Positions 48,076-58,700 of a stretch of DNA of 64,000 nt are shown here, in pieces. The translations under genes and the position numbers were made by a program. The notes under the pieces were generated by a model that was not told where the DNA came from, made no database searches, and saw only the letters and a list, made by a program, of their open reading frames with translations. The stretch comes from Citrobacter sp. Res13-Sevr-PEB04-36 (GTDB taxonomy: Bacteria > Pseudomonadota > Gammaproteobacteria > Enterobacterales > Enterobacteriaceae), in the NCBI RefSeq assembly GCF_015672735.1, contig NZ_JADABY010000054.1, positions 21,041 through 85,040 on the forward strand, in the 5' to 3' direction. Each line of letters starts with the position of its first letter. Position 1 is the stretch's first letter.

Positions 48076-48450
48076 ATGCAAATACATTCCCAGTCCCTTC
48101 AAAGGGCGGCATCGTCACGTCCGTCGTCAGTCGAAATCTGGCGAAAATTACTGAAGTATCTGCTGAAACAACACTACGGTCTGATGCTGAACGACACACC
48201 GTTTGGCAACGACGAAGTGATCCAGAAGCACATTGATGCGGGAATCTCACTGTGTGACGCGGTGAATTTTATCGTGGAAAAGTACGACCTGGTGCGTACT
48301 GACCGTCACGGCTTCAGCGTGAAAGAGCAGTCTCCGTTTATCGGCAGCATTGATATGCTCCGCGCCCGGAAGGCTACCGGGCTGATGACCCGCAAGGGAT
48401 ATAAAACCGTTACTGACATCACTGGTGGCAAATTCAGCGGAGGGAAATAA
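48076..48450 (+). CDS. CbtA/YkfI/YpjF-family toxin of a type IV system
   Basis: A 124-residue product with [29 protein letters not shown] (shortened) and [21 protein letters not shown], diagnostic of CbtA/YeeV toxins, which bind MreB and FtsZ and stop cell growth and division. It follows its antitoxin in the same operon and ends at a terminator (48500-48525). The N-terminal region ([20 protein letters not shown]) is intact, so the toxin is probably functional. Confidence 0.92.
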   Translation: MQIHSQSLQRAASSRPSSVEIWRKLLKYLLKQHYGLMLNDTPFGNDEVIQKHIDAGISLCDAVNFIVEKYDLVRTDRHGFSVKEQSPFIGSIDMLRARKATGLMTRKGYKTVTDITGGKFSGGK

Positions 48451-48545
48451 TGACGTTAGCCCTGATCGTTGACGGCGCCGTCAACGATCAGTCCCTCAGG
48501 CGCCAGTACAACGACTGGCGCTTTTATCAGATCTCCATCAGCTGA
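48450..48545 (+). CDS. Possible truncated YeeW/DUF5983-like remnant, 31 residues
   Basis: An ATG overlaps the toxin stop (TAATG) and opens [20 protein letters not shown], which recalls the start of YeeW-type proteins that often follow cbtA. The frame stops after 31 codons and runs through a 30-bp palindrome and a terminator. More likely a remnant than a working gene. Confidence 0.3.
   Translation: MTLALIVDGAVNDQSLRRQYNDWRFYQISIS
48462..48491. repeat. Perfect 30-bp palindrome after the toxin gene
   Basis: CTGATCGTTGACGGC is followed directly by its exact reverse complement. No loop is left, so as DNA it is a dyad-symmetric site and as RNA a hairpin. It lies just before the terminator. Confidence 0.85.
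48500..48525 (+). terminator. Rho-independent terminator of the toxin-antitoxin operon
   Basis: GCGCCAGT (48500-48507) pairs with ACTGGCGC (48514-48521), followed by TTTT. The convergent gene ends at 48527. Confidence 0.85.
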
Positions 48546-48982
48546 TACAGATGTTCGCTCAGACAGCGCGTATGGCGGTAACACCTTAACGGAGATATCT
48601 GTCTGCAGTAGAAGAGGGTACGGCAGGATGCGGCGAGAACATCGGGGGCCGTATCGTCTGTCAGGAAGGGGCTTAATTCCGGGGCGTTCAGTAAAATGAA
48701 ACATTTCTCCGGGAGAATGCCACCGGCATTCCCTTTCGGGAAATAACCGCCCAGATACAGTAACACGGCCAGAAGCCGGAACTGTCGGGTGAGTACCGCT
48801 TCGGTGTCCCGGTAATGTGCGGCTATCCACAGGCATTCCCGCAGCATAAATCGCCGGGTCCGTCGGGTGAGGTCACCGCCTTTGTCATACCAGTGTTCGG
48901 CGATATCCCTGGCAGAGCGAATAGAGCCATCACCTGTTGTCGCAGTTTGCCATGACCGTGCCAGAAGCGTTGAGATATTCAT
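48527..48982 (-). CDS. Hypothetical partner of the GT2 glycosyltransferase
   Basis: A 151-residue product, basic and helical, with Arg-rich stretches (DLTRRTRRFMLRECLWIAAHYR) and a hydrophobic middle (LLAVLLYLGGYF). No signal peptide and no known motif. It begins 3 bases after the glycosyltransferase stop on the same strand, so the two are one operon and probably one function. It could be an accessory subunit. Confidence 0.65.
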   Translation of the reverse strand: MNISTLLARSWQTATTGDGSIRSARDIAEHWYDKGGDLTRRTRRFMLRECLWIAAHYRDTEAVLTRQFRLLAVLLYLGGYFPKGNAGGILPEKCFILLNAPELSPFLTDDTAPDVLAASCRTLFYCRQISPLRCYRHTRCLSEHLYQLMEI

Positions 48983-48985
48983 GGG

Positions 48986-49975
48986 TTAACGTCGCGTCTG
49001 CGAAACGGCTGCGGGAGTATTGCGGACACCAGGCAGATAAATATTGCGGGCCAGCTTCAGGAGGAAAAAGACATCGCTCAGGTTGCTCACGCCGGGTACC
49101 AGATGGCGAAAGGCTATCCGCGCACGAAAACGCGCCCGGACCGCCTGCCTGTCATTCACCCTGCGCCGGTACAGGCCCAGAAAATGGCGGCTTTCCACCA
49201 GTGCATGCCTGACCAGCGCTCGTCTGACAGACCGGTACTGCGTCTGTGTACTGAGTGTCAGAATATCTGCAATCACGTCGCTATAGCTGAACGCGCGGAT
49301 ATCGTAATAATCCGGGCGGTGGGTAATTGACGCCGGGTTATTCGCCCACAGGTAATCCTGTCTGTCAGAGAAATAAAACCGGCCATCTGCGGCGGCAAGC
49401 TGTATCGTCCAGAGAATGTCCTTGTGGCTTTTCCCTTCCTGGAATCTCAGGTCATGCTCGCGAATGTACGATGAACGGATTATCTGCAGCCACAGATAAT
49501 GCGGCCATTCCCTCTGCCTGACGCAATGGCGTATCCACTGCTGACCCGTCAGCGTCTGACCATAAGACTGTCTGCGGTGAACGGTATGCCGCAGATGTCC
49601 GCCGCTGTCTGTATGCCGGGCATTGAAAAGGACGACATCGGCCAGTGCTTCGCGGGCTGTGCGCAGCCGCTCCTGCAGAAAATCTGCCGCAACCCGGTCA
49701 TCCGCATCCAGGAACACCACCCATTCGCCACGGTGAATCGCCAGTGCTGCATTACGGGCAGCATACACCCCCTGATTTTCCTGACGAATGAGAATAAGTC
49801 GTTCATCTGTAATGGCGCTGAGTACCGTCCATGTTTCGTCGGTTGAGCCATCATCCACAACAATGATTTCAGTACTGAGCGTTGTTTCGCAAAGCAGTGT
49901 ATGGACCAGAACCCCGATGCTGTCAGCCGCATTGAAGGCAGGAATGATGACGCTGATATCGATGTTGATTTTCAT
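48986..49975 (-). CDS. GT2-family glycosyltransferase
   Basis: A 329-residue GT-A enzyme: ISVIIPAFNAADSIGVLVHTLL at 7-28, VVDDGSTDETW at 39-49 for nucleotide-sugar binding, and VVFLDADDRVAADFL (DxD, Asp90-Asp92) for metal. The C-terminal part is specific to the acceptor and unknown; no transmembrane helices, so it is cytoplasmic or peripheral. It is followed by a small partner gene. The donor and acceptor cannot be told from sequence. It sits between the toxin-antitoxin operon and an lpxP-like gene, which suggests surface-sugar modification. Confidence 0.87.
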   Translation of the reverse strand: MKINIDISVIIPAFNAADSIGVLVHTLLCETTLSTEIIVVDDGSTDETWTVLSAITDERLILIRQENQGVYAARNAALAIHRGEWVVFLDADDRVAADFLQERLRTAREALADVVLFNARHTDSGGHLRHTVHRRQSYGQTLTGQQWIRHCVRQREWPHYLWLQIIRSSYIREHDLRFQEGKSHKDILWTIQLAAADGRFYFSDRQDYLWANNPASITHRPDYYDIRAFSYSDVIADILTLSTQTQYRSVRRALVRHALVESRHFLGLYRRRVNDRQAVRARFRARIAFRHLVPGVSNLSDVFFLLKLARNIYLPGVRNTPAAVSQTRR

Positions 49976-50748
49976 TGCACTAAGGGAATGTAAACAGAGG
50001 GAAGGTTCAGAGTTGTCACCCCATCAGGGGCAATAACCTGCCGGGTAAGAAACATTATCAGGAAGAGCGTTCAGGTGATTTTTGTACAGGTGTGGATACC
50101 ACTCGTTTTTCTCTGATTTGCTGGTTAACCACCATCAGACAGCCATCGCAAAATTCTTTATCAAGCCCGAATATCCGGTCCAGAATGCTTCTTTTCTTGT
50201 TACATCTGGCACATCTTTTCATTCCATCACCTGCTGTCGCATTCCCATGCCGTGCCCGCAGGACAAAAGAAGGGCGCCCACCAGAAGACAGGAAATAAAT
50301 TAATAAACAATACGTTAAATGAATTGTTGGGAATTTAGCACAGGCACTAGCGTGCCGGATAATTCATTTTGCAGATCAATTTTATAAAATCGATCGGTTT
50401 AATCGATCATCTTTTTCACTCTGCTTTACACGCCATCCGTGTGCCTGCATACCCTATCGGAGCGTTCGGTTTGTCGAGCTGTAAAGGATGCTATGCCTGC
50501 TGGATAGTCAAACCATTCCCGATAACTGACATCATGTGGAAGAGAAAATATACAAAAATTATTATCGCTTTGAATGGCAGCTATAAGCGAGAAGCGGACC
50601 TTCAAATCCGAGCAGGTTCAATTGATTAACCTTGGTTGTCAGTTACGCCATCGTTAACATGAAGCCGATCGAATAATCCCCTGTCCCATTTTTTACAAAT
50701 ACGCAGTGGCAAGAAAGATAGATTCTGGCTCATGACAAGAAGAGTTGT
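49976..50748. other. 773-bp non-coding region with a GATC cluster
   Basis: No supported gene. The longest + frame (50369-50629, 86 codons) has no SD and no recognisable features. The region holds the second GATC cluster (50374-50409), and CATACCCTATCGG at about 50449 resembles sequence after the first cluster. It separates the glycosyltransferase from the lpxP-like gene and may contain the end of one island segment. Confidence 0.5.
50374..50409 (+). promoter_or_regulatory. GATC cluster, copy 2
   Basis: Three GATC sites (50374, 50392, 50405) within GATCAATTTT..TCGATCGGTT..AATCGATCA, the same pattern and orientation as 43858-43885. No gene starts close by on the + strand, so it may be a duplicated and orphaned leader. 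Confidence 0.5.
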
Positions 50749-51657
50749 TCATTTGTATAAAGAGACTTCGCCTTCAGGACGCGTTTTGAACCTGCGATGC
50801 ATCCACAGGTATTGCTCAGGAGCACGGAGAATTTCACGCTCGATGATCTTGTTCATATAAGCCGCTGCGGCGATCTTGTCTTCCCCTGGATAGCCTGACA
50901 ACGGATTGCTGATATACATGTGATAACCTTTTTTATCGCTACGTCGAATCATGCTAAGTGTGATCAAGTGTGCACCAGCGAGTTTTGACAGAGCATACGT
51001 TCCGTTCGTCGTGGCTGCTTTTTTTACCGAGAAAAAAGGTGCAAAAACGCTTCCTTTAGACCCATAATCCTGGTCTGGTGCAAACCAAACGGCTTCACCT
51101 GCTTTTAGCGCATGAACAAAACCTGATAAATTACGTCGATTAATCATAGCCTTATTTGAACGCATACGCCCTTTTGTCTGTACCCATTCCATTAATGGAT
51201 CATTGTGTGGGCGATACGTTGCCATCATAGGATGGCATAACCCCATTACTCTTCCACACAACTCAAGGGACATAAAATGAATCCCGACGACCATTACTCC
51301 TCTTGTCGCACCGGTCAGGTTTTCAAGCCCTTCGACATCAAACCATTTTTTGACTCTCGCATCGCTCCAGAACCAGGCCATTCCTGTTTCCATCAGTCCC
51401 AGCCCGAGAGAAACAAAGTTTTTATTGACCATCTGGCTCCGGGCAAACGGTGTCATCTCGGGAAAGCACAGTTCGATATTTCTAATCGCAATCCGTTCCC
51501 GGCGTTTCAGAAAGGGTCTGGAAATTTTTCCAAGGCCAGAGCCCAGAATATGTAAAATCGGGTAAGGAAGTTGAACGAGAAGCCACAGCAGACCCAAACC
51601 AGACCAGGTAAGCCAGTGGCGAGGATGAAGTAAATTATGAGTAAAAGTCTGTGCCAT
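50749..51657 (-). CDS. lpxP: LpxP-like lipid A acyltransferase
   Basis: A 302-residue member of the LpxL/LpxP family that adds a secondary acyl chain to Kdo2-lipid IVA at the inner membrane. The N-terminal membrane helix is HWLTWSGLGLLWLLVQLPYPILHILG (about 14-39). The catalytic dyad HX4E is His127-Glu132 in GIHFMSLEL. Further conserved parts are MMATYRPHNDPLMEWVQTKGRMRSNK (shortened), APDQDYG and PEQYLWMHRRFKTRPEGE. The sequence is closer to LpxP, the cold-induced palmitoleoyltransferase, than to LpxL. It is an extra accessory copy, as the core genome should carry its own lpxL/lpxP. The chain actually added is unknown. Confidence 0.9.
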   Translation of the reverse strand: MAQTFTHNLLHPRHWLTWSGLGLLWLLVQLPYPILHILGSGLGKISRPFLKRRERIAIRNIELCFPEMTPFARSQMVNKNFVSLGLGLMETGMAWFWSDARVKKWFDVEGLENLTGATRGVMVVGIHFMSLELCGRVMGLCHPMMATYRPHNDPLMEWVQTKGRMRSNKAMINRRNLSGFVHALKAGEAVWFAPDQDYGSKGSVFAPFFSVKKAATTNGTYALSKLAGAHLITLSMIRRSDKKGYHMYISNPLSGYPGEDKIAAAAYMNKIIEREILRAPEQYLWMHRRFKTRPEGEVSLYK

Positions 51658-51859
51658 AAATTTCCTTAATGCTAATGAAGGTTATAACGCAAAAGGAAAA
51701 CAATGAGGCAATTCGTCTTTAGCGATACATTTTGTTTTAGATAATTTAAATTCATCTAAATTCAGGAAAAAATATTTTCCAATGACTGGAGAATAATTTA
51801 AAGAGCCAGGGGTGAATTGTAAGCCAGAAAATTTATTCTGTTATAAATCCATGGTTTTA
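51658..51859. other. Short AT-rich gap upstream of the lpxP-like gene
   Basis: About 200 bases, no gene; expected to hold the promoter of the lpxP-like gene on the reverse strand. No element could be assigned with confidence. Confidence 0.4.
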
Positions 51860-52132
51860 TCATTGATACTCAAGGAATTGTCTTCTTGATTCATCATCAT
51901 CAAGGTACTCAAAAGAAAGAAGCCGAATTTTGGTAAGTTTATAAAACCACTCACAATCGTTTCGTTGAATAATTTCGCCTGGTTTGAAACATATCCCGGA
52001 TGCCACCCGAATAATCGCATATTTACCATTACTAAACCTGACCCGGTGAATACAGAAAGGTTGGCCAGGCTGTCCGTGACAGCTGTTCGACATGATATGC
52101 CCTTCAATAAAAACAGATTTTTTAGATTTCAT
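51860..52132 (-). CDS. Small hypothetical protein (90 residues)
   Basis: The ATG at 52132 follows GAGGG at a spacing of 7; an ATG at 52138 is too close to it. The product (MKSKKSVFIEGHIMSNSC) has a basic N-terminus and an acidic C-terminus (YLDDDESRRQFLEYQ), three Cys in the middle part and FCIHRVRFSNGKYAIIRVASG. The pattern could be a small beta-barrel. No family recognised. It precedes the lpxP-like gene on the same strand. Confidence 0.6.
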   Translation of the reverse strand: MKSKKSVFIEGHIMSNSCHGQPGQPFCIHRVRFSNGKYAIIRVASGICFKPGEIIQRNDCEWFYKLTKIRLLSFEYLDDDESRRQFLEYQ

Positions 52133-52211
52133 TATCATACCCTCGACAACAGCAGTACAGGAGGAATGTTGTCATTTTCCGACATCACTGACGTTAAGTG
52201 GCAGAAGCTGA

Positions 52212-52388
52212 TCAGCCGCCGATACACCAGCATTCTGAAGGTCTGAACAACAGTCCGCAGGCAGGGCACTCAAGAACCGCATCTTTTCTTAGTTTACCTG
52301 CTTTCTGATCGGCTCTGTGTGCACATACCGGGCAGGCAACATGAACCGGTCTTTCTTTAAAATACCTGAGCCCATTTGTATAAGACAT
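52212..52388 (-). CDS. YnfU-like small zinc-ribbon protein
   Basis: A 58-residue product from the ATG at 52388 (MSYTNGLRYFKERPVHVACP). Two CPxC knuckles (CPVC at 19-22 and CPAC at 42-45) with a basic linker (KAGKLRKDAV) form a zinc ribbon, followed by a Cys-rich tail (SECWCIGG). It resembles the YnfU family; function unknown. A close relative lies on the far side of the 8.6-kb glucan synthase gene (61533-61697). Confidence 0.75.
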   Translation of the reverse strand: MSYTNGLRYFKERPVHVACPVCAHRADQKAGKLRKDAVLECPACGLLFRPSECWCIGG

Positions 52389-52487
52389 AAATAATTCTCT
52401 GAGGAATACAGTAATTATTATACGCTTTAATATAAAAATAACTGGCATAAGTTATGTTAAGTTGTGTCTGAATCAGGATATCAGATA

Positions 52488-52518
52488 TTGAAAATTGAAC
52501 GTCTTATTTATGATACAC
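52488..52518 (+). promoter_or_regulatory. Promoter-like sequence before the AriR-like gene
   Basis: TTGAAA near 52488 is separated by about 17 bases from TGATAC, near-consensus for sigma-70. Its place inside the longer GTG-started frame supports starting the next gene at 52542. Confidence 0.4.
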
Positions 52519-52541
52519 TACCCTTCCGTGAGAAATTTAAG

Positions 52542-52775
52542 ATGAAATCAGAAGACACCCTTGACTGGTATCCGGCACAACTACCGCCTGTGAAAATTAT
52601 TCTTGGCGAAGCCGTGCTGGCTGTGGGTAAACAGGGCCGACCGATTAATACCCGCACCTTGCTGGAATACCTTCAGGTCATGCAGGACAAACAAAAAAGG
52701 CGGGATGACAAAATCGCCATGCAGACTGCGATTGATGTTCTCAGGGATAATCAGCGCATTAACGGCAGACGTTAA
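52542..52775 (+). CDS. Possible YmgB/AriR-YcgZ-like small regulator
   Basis: The ATG at 52542 gives 77 residues; a GTG at 52464 would give 103 but crosses a promoter-like sequence. The core ILGEAVLAVGKQGRPINTRTLLEYLQ and the helical RRDDKIAMQTAIDVLRDNQ recall the YmgB/AriR family, small helical dimers that connect cold and blue-light signals to the Rcs phosphorelay and biofilm control. The match is by pattern and weak. It is convergent with the glucan synthase gene, 19 bp apart. Confidence 0.55.
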   Translation: MKSEDTLDWYPAQLPPVKIILGEAVLAVGKQGRPINTRTLLEYLQVMQDKQKRRDDKIAMQTAIDVLRDNQRINGRR

Positions 52776-52794
52776 TGCACCTCCGGGATCAGTG

Positions 52795-55700
52795 TCAGTT
52801 CTGAATGATCTCAACCGTATGGTTTTGTCCATCATCCTTCAGCGGTATTCTGTCATCAGGGAGGAGAACACCATCCAGCGTCACGCAATATTCTGCATCG
52901 CCGCGTGAAACACTAATCTGATAATGGCTTTCACCATATTGATATGCCATAGAAAAAGACGACCACTCATCCGGTAACCTGGCATGAACACTAAAGTCAG
53001 TGCCGGAACGTTTTATCCCCAGTAATTCCTCGGTAAGTAAACGCCAGGCCCAGCCTGCGGAACCGGTATACCAGCTCCACCCTGCACGTCCGGTATGGGG
53101 AGCGACGCTGTAGACATCAGCACTCATGACATAAGGCTCAGCTTTATAAATCCCGACAGAGTCCGCATTCAGGGTATGATTTATAGGGTTGAGCATTGAC
53201 CAGAGTTGCCAGGCTCGTCCGGCATTCCCCATTCGGGCAAAGGCCATCACTGCCCAGATGGCGCCATGCGTATACTGCCCTCCGTTTTCCCGCACGCCGG
53301 GCAGGTACCCCTGTATGTAGCCCGGATTTGGACCGTGTCCGTCGAAAGGAGGCGTTAACAGTTTGATCAGCCCTCCTTCGTTATCCACAAGGTGCTTATC
53401 CAGCGCCTGCATGGCCTTTGCGCACCGTCCCGGGCTCGCGGCGCCGGACAATACAGACCAGCTCTGCGCAATCGCATCAATCCGGCAGTCCTGTGAGGTT
53501 TTCGATCCCAGGGGAGTACCATCGTCAAAATACCCGCGCCGGTACCATTCCCCATCCCAGGCGTGGGCTTCGAGATTACTTTGCAGGCGCAGAGCCTGTG
53601 AACGGCACATCGCGGCGACGCTTTCATCCAGCCTGCGCTCCGCCAGCGCTGCAAACCGCTGCAAAATGTCGTACAGGAAGAAGCCCAGCCAGACGCTTTC
53701 ACCTTTGCCTTCGATACCCACCCGGTTCATCCCGTCATTCCAGTCACCAGCCCCCATCAGCGGCAGGCCATGCTCCCCGAAGCGAAGTCCATAGTGAATA
53801 GCTTTGACGCAGTGTAACCAGAGTGTCTCTTCGGTGCCGCTGATGACCGGCGTGTCATAGACAGACTCTTCACCAGGCTGAAGCGAGCGTCCCTCCAGAT
53901 AAGGAATGCGTATTTCCAGTGCATCCATATCCCCCGTCGTTTCAACATAGTGGCAAACAGCAAGCGGCAGCCAAAGATAGTCATCGGAACAGCGGGTACG
54001 CACACCGTTGCCGTGTGGCGGGTGCCACCAGTGCTGCACATCCCCCTCGATAAACTGCCGTGATGCACAGAGTATTATCTGTTCACGCATCCGGTCCGGA
54101 GCAGCGTGGCTCAGAGCCAGCGTATCCTGCAGCTGATCGCGAAAACCAAATGCACCGCCAGACTGATAGTAGCCACTCCGGGCCATAAGACGGCAGGCGA
54201 CCGTCTGATACAACAGCCAGCCATTAACCAGTAAATTTACGGACGTGTCGGGGGTGTTAACTACGATTTTATCGAGAACATTGTGCCAGTGATTATGAAT
54301 CCGGTTCAGCTCCTGGCGGACCGTATCCTCGTTCATGTAGCGGGCCAGCGTCTCCTGAGCACAGACATCATTCTCCTCTGCGCCGAGGATAAAAATAAAC
54401 GTCCTCTGGTCCCCGTCAATTAATGTAACCGCCGATTGCACCGCTCCGCAGGGATCCAGACCGGCCCCCGTCTTACCAGAAAGCTTTTGCAGTTTCATAG
54501 CCGAAGGGGCGTGAAGGGAACCATTACGGCCAATAAACTCCCGGCGGTCCCCTGTCAGAGAACAGTCATTACCGCTGACGGCAAAAAATGTAGTTCGGCC
54601 GCCACCATTATCACCATAAAAGTTATTCGCAAGTATCCCGCAGCCGCCGGGCGTTCTGGCCACATGTGTCACAATGTGAGGGGCTGAGCGCGTTCGTGTT
54701 TCTCCGAGCGTCCACTCTACATAGCCTGTGACGGAAAGTTGACGTGTCCGTCCCGAAGAGTTACTGAGCGTCAGGAGCACCAGTTTAACCGGATCTTCTT
54801 CAGCAACCAGGACCGTCAACTCGCTGTCTATACCACTCTCACGATGGGCAAAAACGCTGTAGCCAAAACCATGGCGGGTCAGGTAATCACCGTGTCCGCG
54901 AACAGGTAAAGCCGTCGGCGACCAGCACTCCCCGCTCTCTTCATCGCGCAGGTAAAATGCCTCGCCGCTGCGATCGCTCACCGGATCGTTCTCCCACGGC
55001 GTCAACCGGTATTCATGGGCATTCTCATACCAGGTATAGGCCTGCCCTGCCTCTGAGATCACACTGCCAAAACGAGAATTTGCCAGTATGTTCGACCAGG
55101 GAGCCGGTGTAAGCGCATTTTCCCGAAGGACGATCTGATACTCCCGCCCATCCTGAGAAAATCCACCGTACCCATTGAAATGGCATAACTGACTGGTATC
55201 AGGGCTCCAGTCCGTATGTTGATTACGCTCGCGCACAGCACGCGGAATGAATGCCCTTGCCGGCGATTTCAGGGTATGAATACGCTGGTTAAGCTGCTCA
55301 TTAATACCCCCTGCGCGGTCATCAAGATAAAGACAGGCCACGCTCATCAAAAGCAACTTATCCTCAGCGGAGAGATGCTCACCGTTGCGGACAAAAAGCC
55401 CGCCCTTTTTATCCAGCAGACTGGCTTCAGACCCGGCATAAATTAACTCCATAATCTGATTTTGTAATCCCTGCTGGTAGCCGCCGGGGCTGTTATTCAG
55501 GATAACTAAATCAACATCCAGCCCTTTCTGTCTCCAGTAACGGTGTGCCTGAATCAGTGTGGTCACTGAGGTGATACTTTCCTCGCTGGTTATAGTCAGC
55601 AGCACTATCGGCAGATCCCCTGAAATTGCCCAGCCCCACAGTCCGGACTGGCCACGCCGGTTGCGGCCGATCGCCTGGCCTTCGGCGCGCAGCTCCTGGA

Positions 55701-58700
55701 CAGGGTAAAGCACAGCGCTGGCGAGACTATTGAACAACGTGGCATCATCTTCACTGGCGTTCATCTGGCGCAATACCACCAGACTGTGAGACCAGGCCAG
55801 TTCAAAGACGCGATCGGCGATAGGGTAATCGCGATATTTCTCCAGCAACGCCAGGCTCTGCTGACGGGTCTCGCTGATGCCATAAATGATATCAATCGTA
55901 ACCGGCTGCCCCGGCTGCAGAATAATGGCGTTGCGAATTGCCAGTATCGGATCCAGCACCGAGCCCGACGTGTTGCCTAGCATCCCTCCCGTCTCTATTG
56001 CCTGTGCATTCGCAGGGTTTCTGCCACGTCCAATAAACCTTGCCCTGTCCGTTTCAAACGACACGTTATGTCGGTTATCGCCGTGCACCACCATCATGTG
56101 AAACAGGCAAGGGCCCGGTTCATCCGGTGAGCGCGGGCGCCGGTGGCAAAGAATAGCGTCACGCTCAGGAGCCAGCTCAGTCTGAATAAACAAATTGCTG
56201 AATGCCGGGTGTGCCAGATCGCTGGCATCAGGTGCCAGTACCACTTCAGCATAGGTTGTCAGCTCCAGAGAGCGAGGCTTGCGACCACGATGAATCAGTG
56301 TGAGCCGTCGCAATTCAACATCATCCTCCGGAGAGATCACCACCTGAGTTTTGACGCTGAGTCCCCCTAAGCTGCGTCTGAATTCTGCCCCCGCATCGGT
56401 GAACAACACTTCCTCGTCTTGTCCGCTGGTGTAGCCTGTTGGTTGCCAGGTATTGCTCCACACATCTCCCGTCTGGATATCGCGGATGTAGCAGAATGCT
56501 CCCCAGTTATCACGGGTGGTATCACTGCGCCAGCGCGTTAGTGCAATATCATTCCAGCGACTGTAACCGCCGCCGCCCGCGGTCAACATCAGATGATAAT
56601 GGCCGTTGGACAGGAGTTGAATATCCGGGGCGGGGGTATCCACGCTATAGAAAATACGGGGTTCATAGCGAACGGGTTTGACCATGCCCTCATGAGATTC
56701 AAAATGACGGCGCGGACTGTACAGATCGACCGCATCCGGCACGCGCTCCTGTAACAGCAGACTCGCTGACCGGAATACCGTACTGGACATAAAGCGTTCA
56801 GTCATGGGGGCATCAAGCAGCACATGAGCCAGCGCCTGAAATGCCATACCCTGGTGATGCGCCATCCAGGACTGTACCACCGCATAGAGCTGACCGGTTG
56901 CAAGACGTGAGGGGGTATAGTCCAGCGCTTCATAAAAACCGTATTCTCCGCATGCACCATTTTTTTGCAGCCTGAACAGGTTCTCACAGGCTTTCTGCGG
57001 GGAAACCATCAGCGCCAGCAGCGTGGCGTAAGGAGCGACAACCATGTCATCGGCAAGTCCCCTGCGTAGACCGAGCCCCGGTACGCCAAATGCCTGATAC
57101 TGATAATTATGCTGAACATCAAAAGCATGATAGCCAGACTCTGAAACACCCCATGGTACCCCGCGTTCTTTCCCCCAGTGAATCTGGCGCATAACCGCCG
57201 ACTGACTCATTTCATCGAGCAGGCTGCCGGGCCAGGTGGGCATCACCAGATTCGGCATCAGATATTCAAACATGGATCCGCTCCATGACATCAGGGCAGT
57301 TTCATTATCAATCGTGGTAAACAATCGACCCAGCGCGTACCAGCTTTTAAGAGGCAGCTGATTAGTCGCAATGGCAAGAAAACTGGTCAGGCGGATTTCA
57401 GACGGCAGGAGATCGTAGTGGCTCTTGTCAGGCATATTGGTGTCACAGTTATAACCGACGCTGAGCAGACTGGTTGCTTCACTGTACAGAAAGGCGAAAT
57501 CCATCCGGGCATGCTCATCCAGCCGCTGTTCCAGCTCGGTGATAATATTGAGTCGCATTCGGGCCTGCTCCGCCACTGACGCCGGAGGCGTTCCTGTACC
57601 GGTTAATGTCGGACGGGCAAGCTCGCTCAGCGTCGGCAGCATCTGTTCATTCCAGGATGCAGGCAACCAGCCAAGCAACAGAGACCACTCATGGCAAAGC
57701 TGAACCAGTTGATGCTCCAGATGTCCAGCCCAGCGCATCTGAAGAGGAGATCCCTGATGACATGCGCTGGTCAGATGGTTGCACTGGGTGCGCATGCTTT
57801 TCAGTTCGCTGAAAAGCGCCTGCGGAGAGAGCGACACCGCGTTCAGGCAATGCTTGCGCAGCAGTCTCAGGCTGTCAGGTGGGTTCTTACCCCACTGTTT
57901 TTCCAGAATATCCAGCGTATCGTTCAGTCCTGCCAGTATCTGTTGGTTGCTTAAAACAGGCTGATGACGCATGGCGGACAGGCCTGCACGCAGGGTCAAT
58001 AAATGCCCGGCCATATTGCCGCTGTCGACGCTGGAGATATAGCGTGGACTGAGGGGGACCAGCGTACGGGTGTCATACCAGTTGTAGAGATGGCCCCGGT
58101 AGTGCTCCATTTTATCCATCGTGTCGAGCGTGAGCGACACGCGCCGGAGCACCTCTCCGCCAGGCAGGTAGCCAAAGTCCCATGCCGTCAGGTTAGCCAT
58201 AAGTGAAAGACCAATATTGGTAGGAGAAGTTCGGTGTGCCACCGTCGGTTGTGGTATTTCCTGATAATTATCAGGCGGAAGCCAGTTCTCTTTTGCTGTG
58301 GCAAATGTTTCAAAAAAAGCCCAGATTTCACGGCTTGTCTGGCGTAACAGCTGTTTTTGTTCCTGATTAGGCGAAAAAACCTTTCGCACGGGCTGGCGAC
58401 TCAGCCAGCTCATCAGCAGCGGTGCCACACACCATACCAAACCGATCGGTAACGCAATCCCCAGCAGCTGTGGGGCAAATTGTCCGGTCAGTATTGTCAG
58501 CGCCACGCCACCGGCAGCGTTCAGCCACATCGCCTGATAAAAACGTGCAACAGTGGGTCTGGCCTGACTGCTGTCCTGGCTGTGGCTGACCCACTGGCTG
58601 AGGTGACGCCTGCTTATCCCCAGTCGCCATAGCGTCACGGCGATCGCTTTCAGCGAATTTCCGGCTTCGTGCGGCAGTATCGCAAAATTAAGGCTGATAC

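Noticed and set aside
50369..50629. 86-residue ORF between the glycosyltransferase and lpxP-like genes
   Set aside because: No SD, starts within a GATC cluster, and its sequence shows no domain, signal or membrane feature. Kept as non-coding.
51841..52107. 88-residue ORF overlapping the gene at 51860
   Set aside because: The alternative frame has a good SD and more protein-like composition.
53363..53801. Forward ORFs inside the glucan synthase gene
   Set aside because: Shadow frames of a long, clearly conserved reverse gene.
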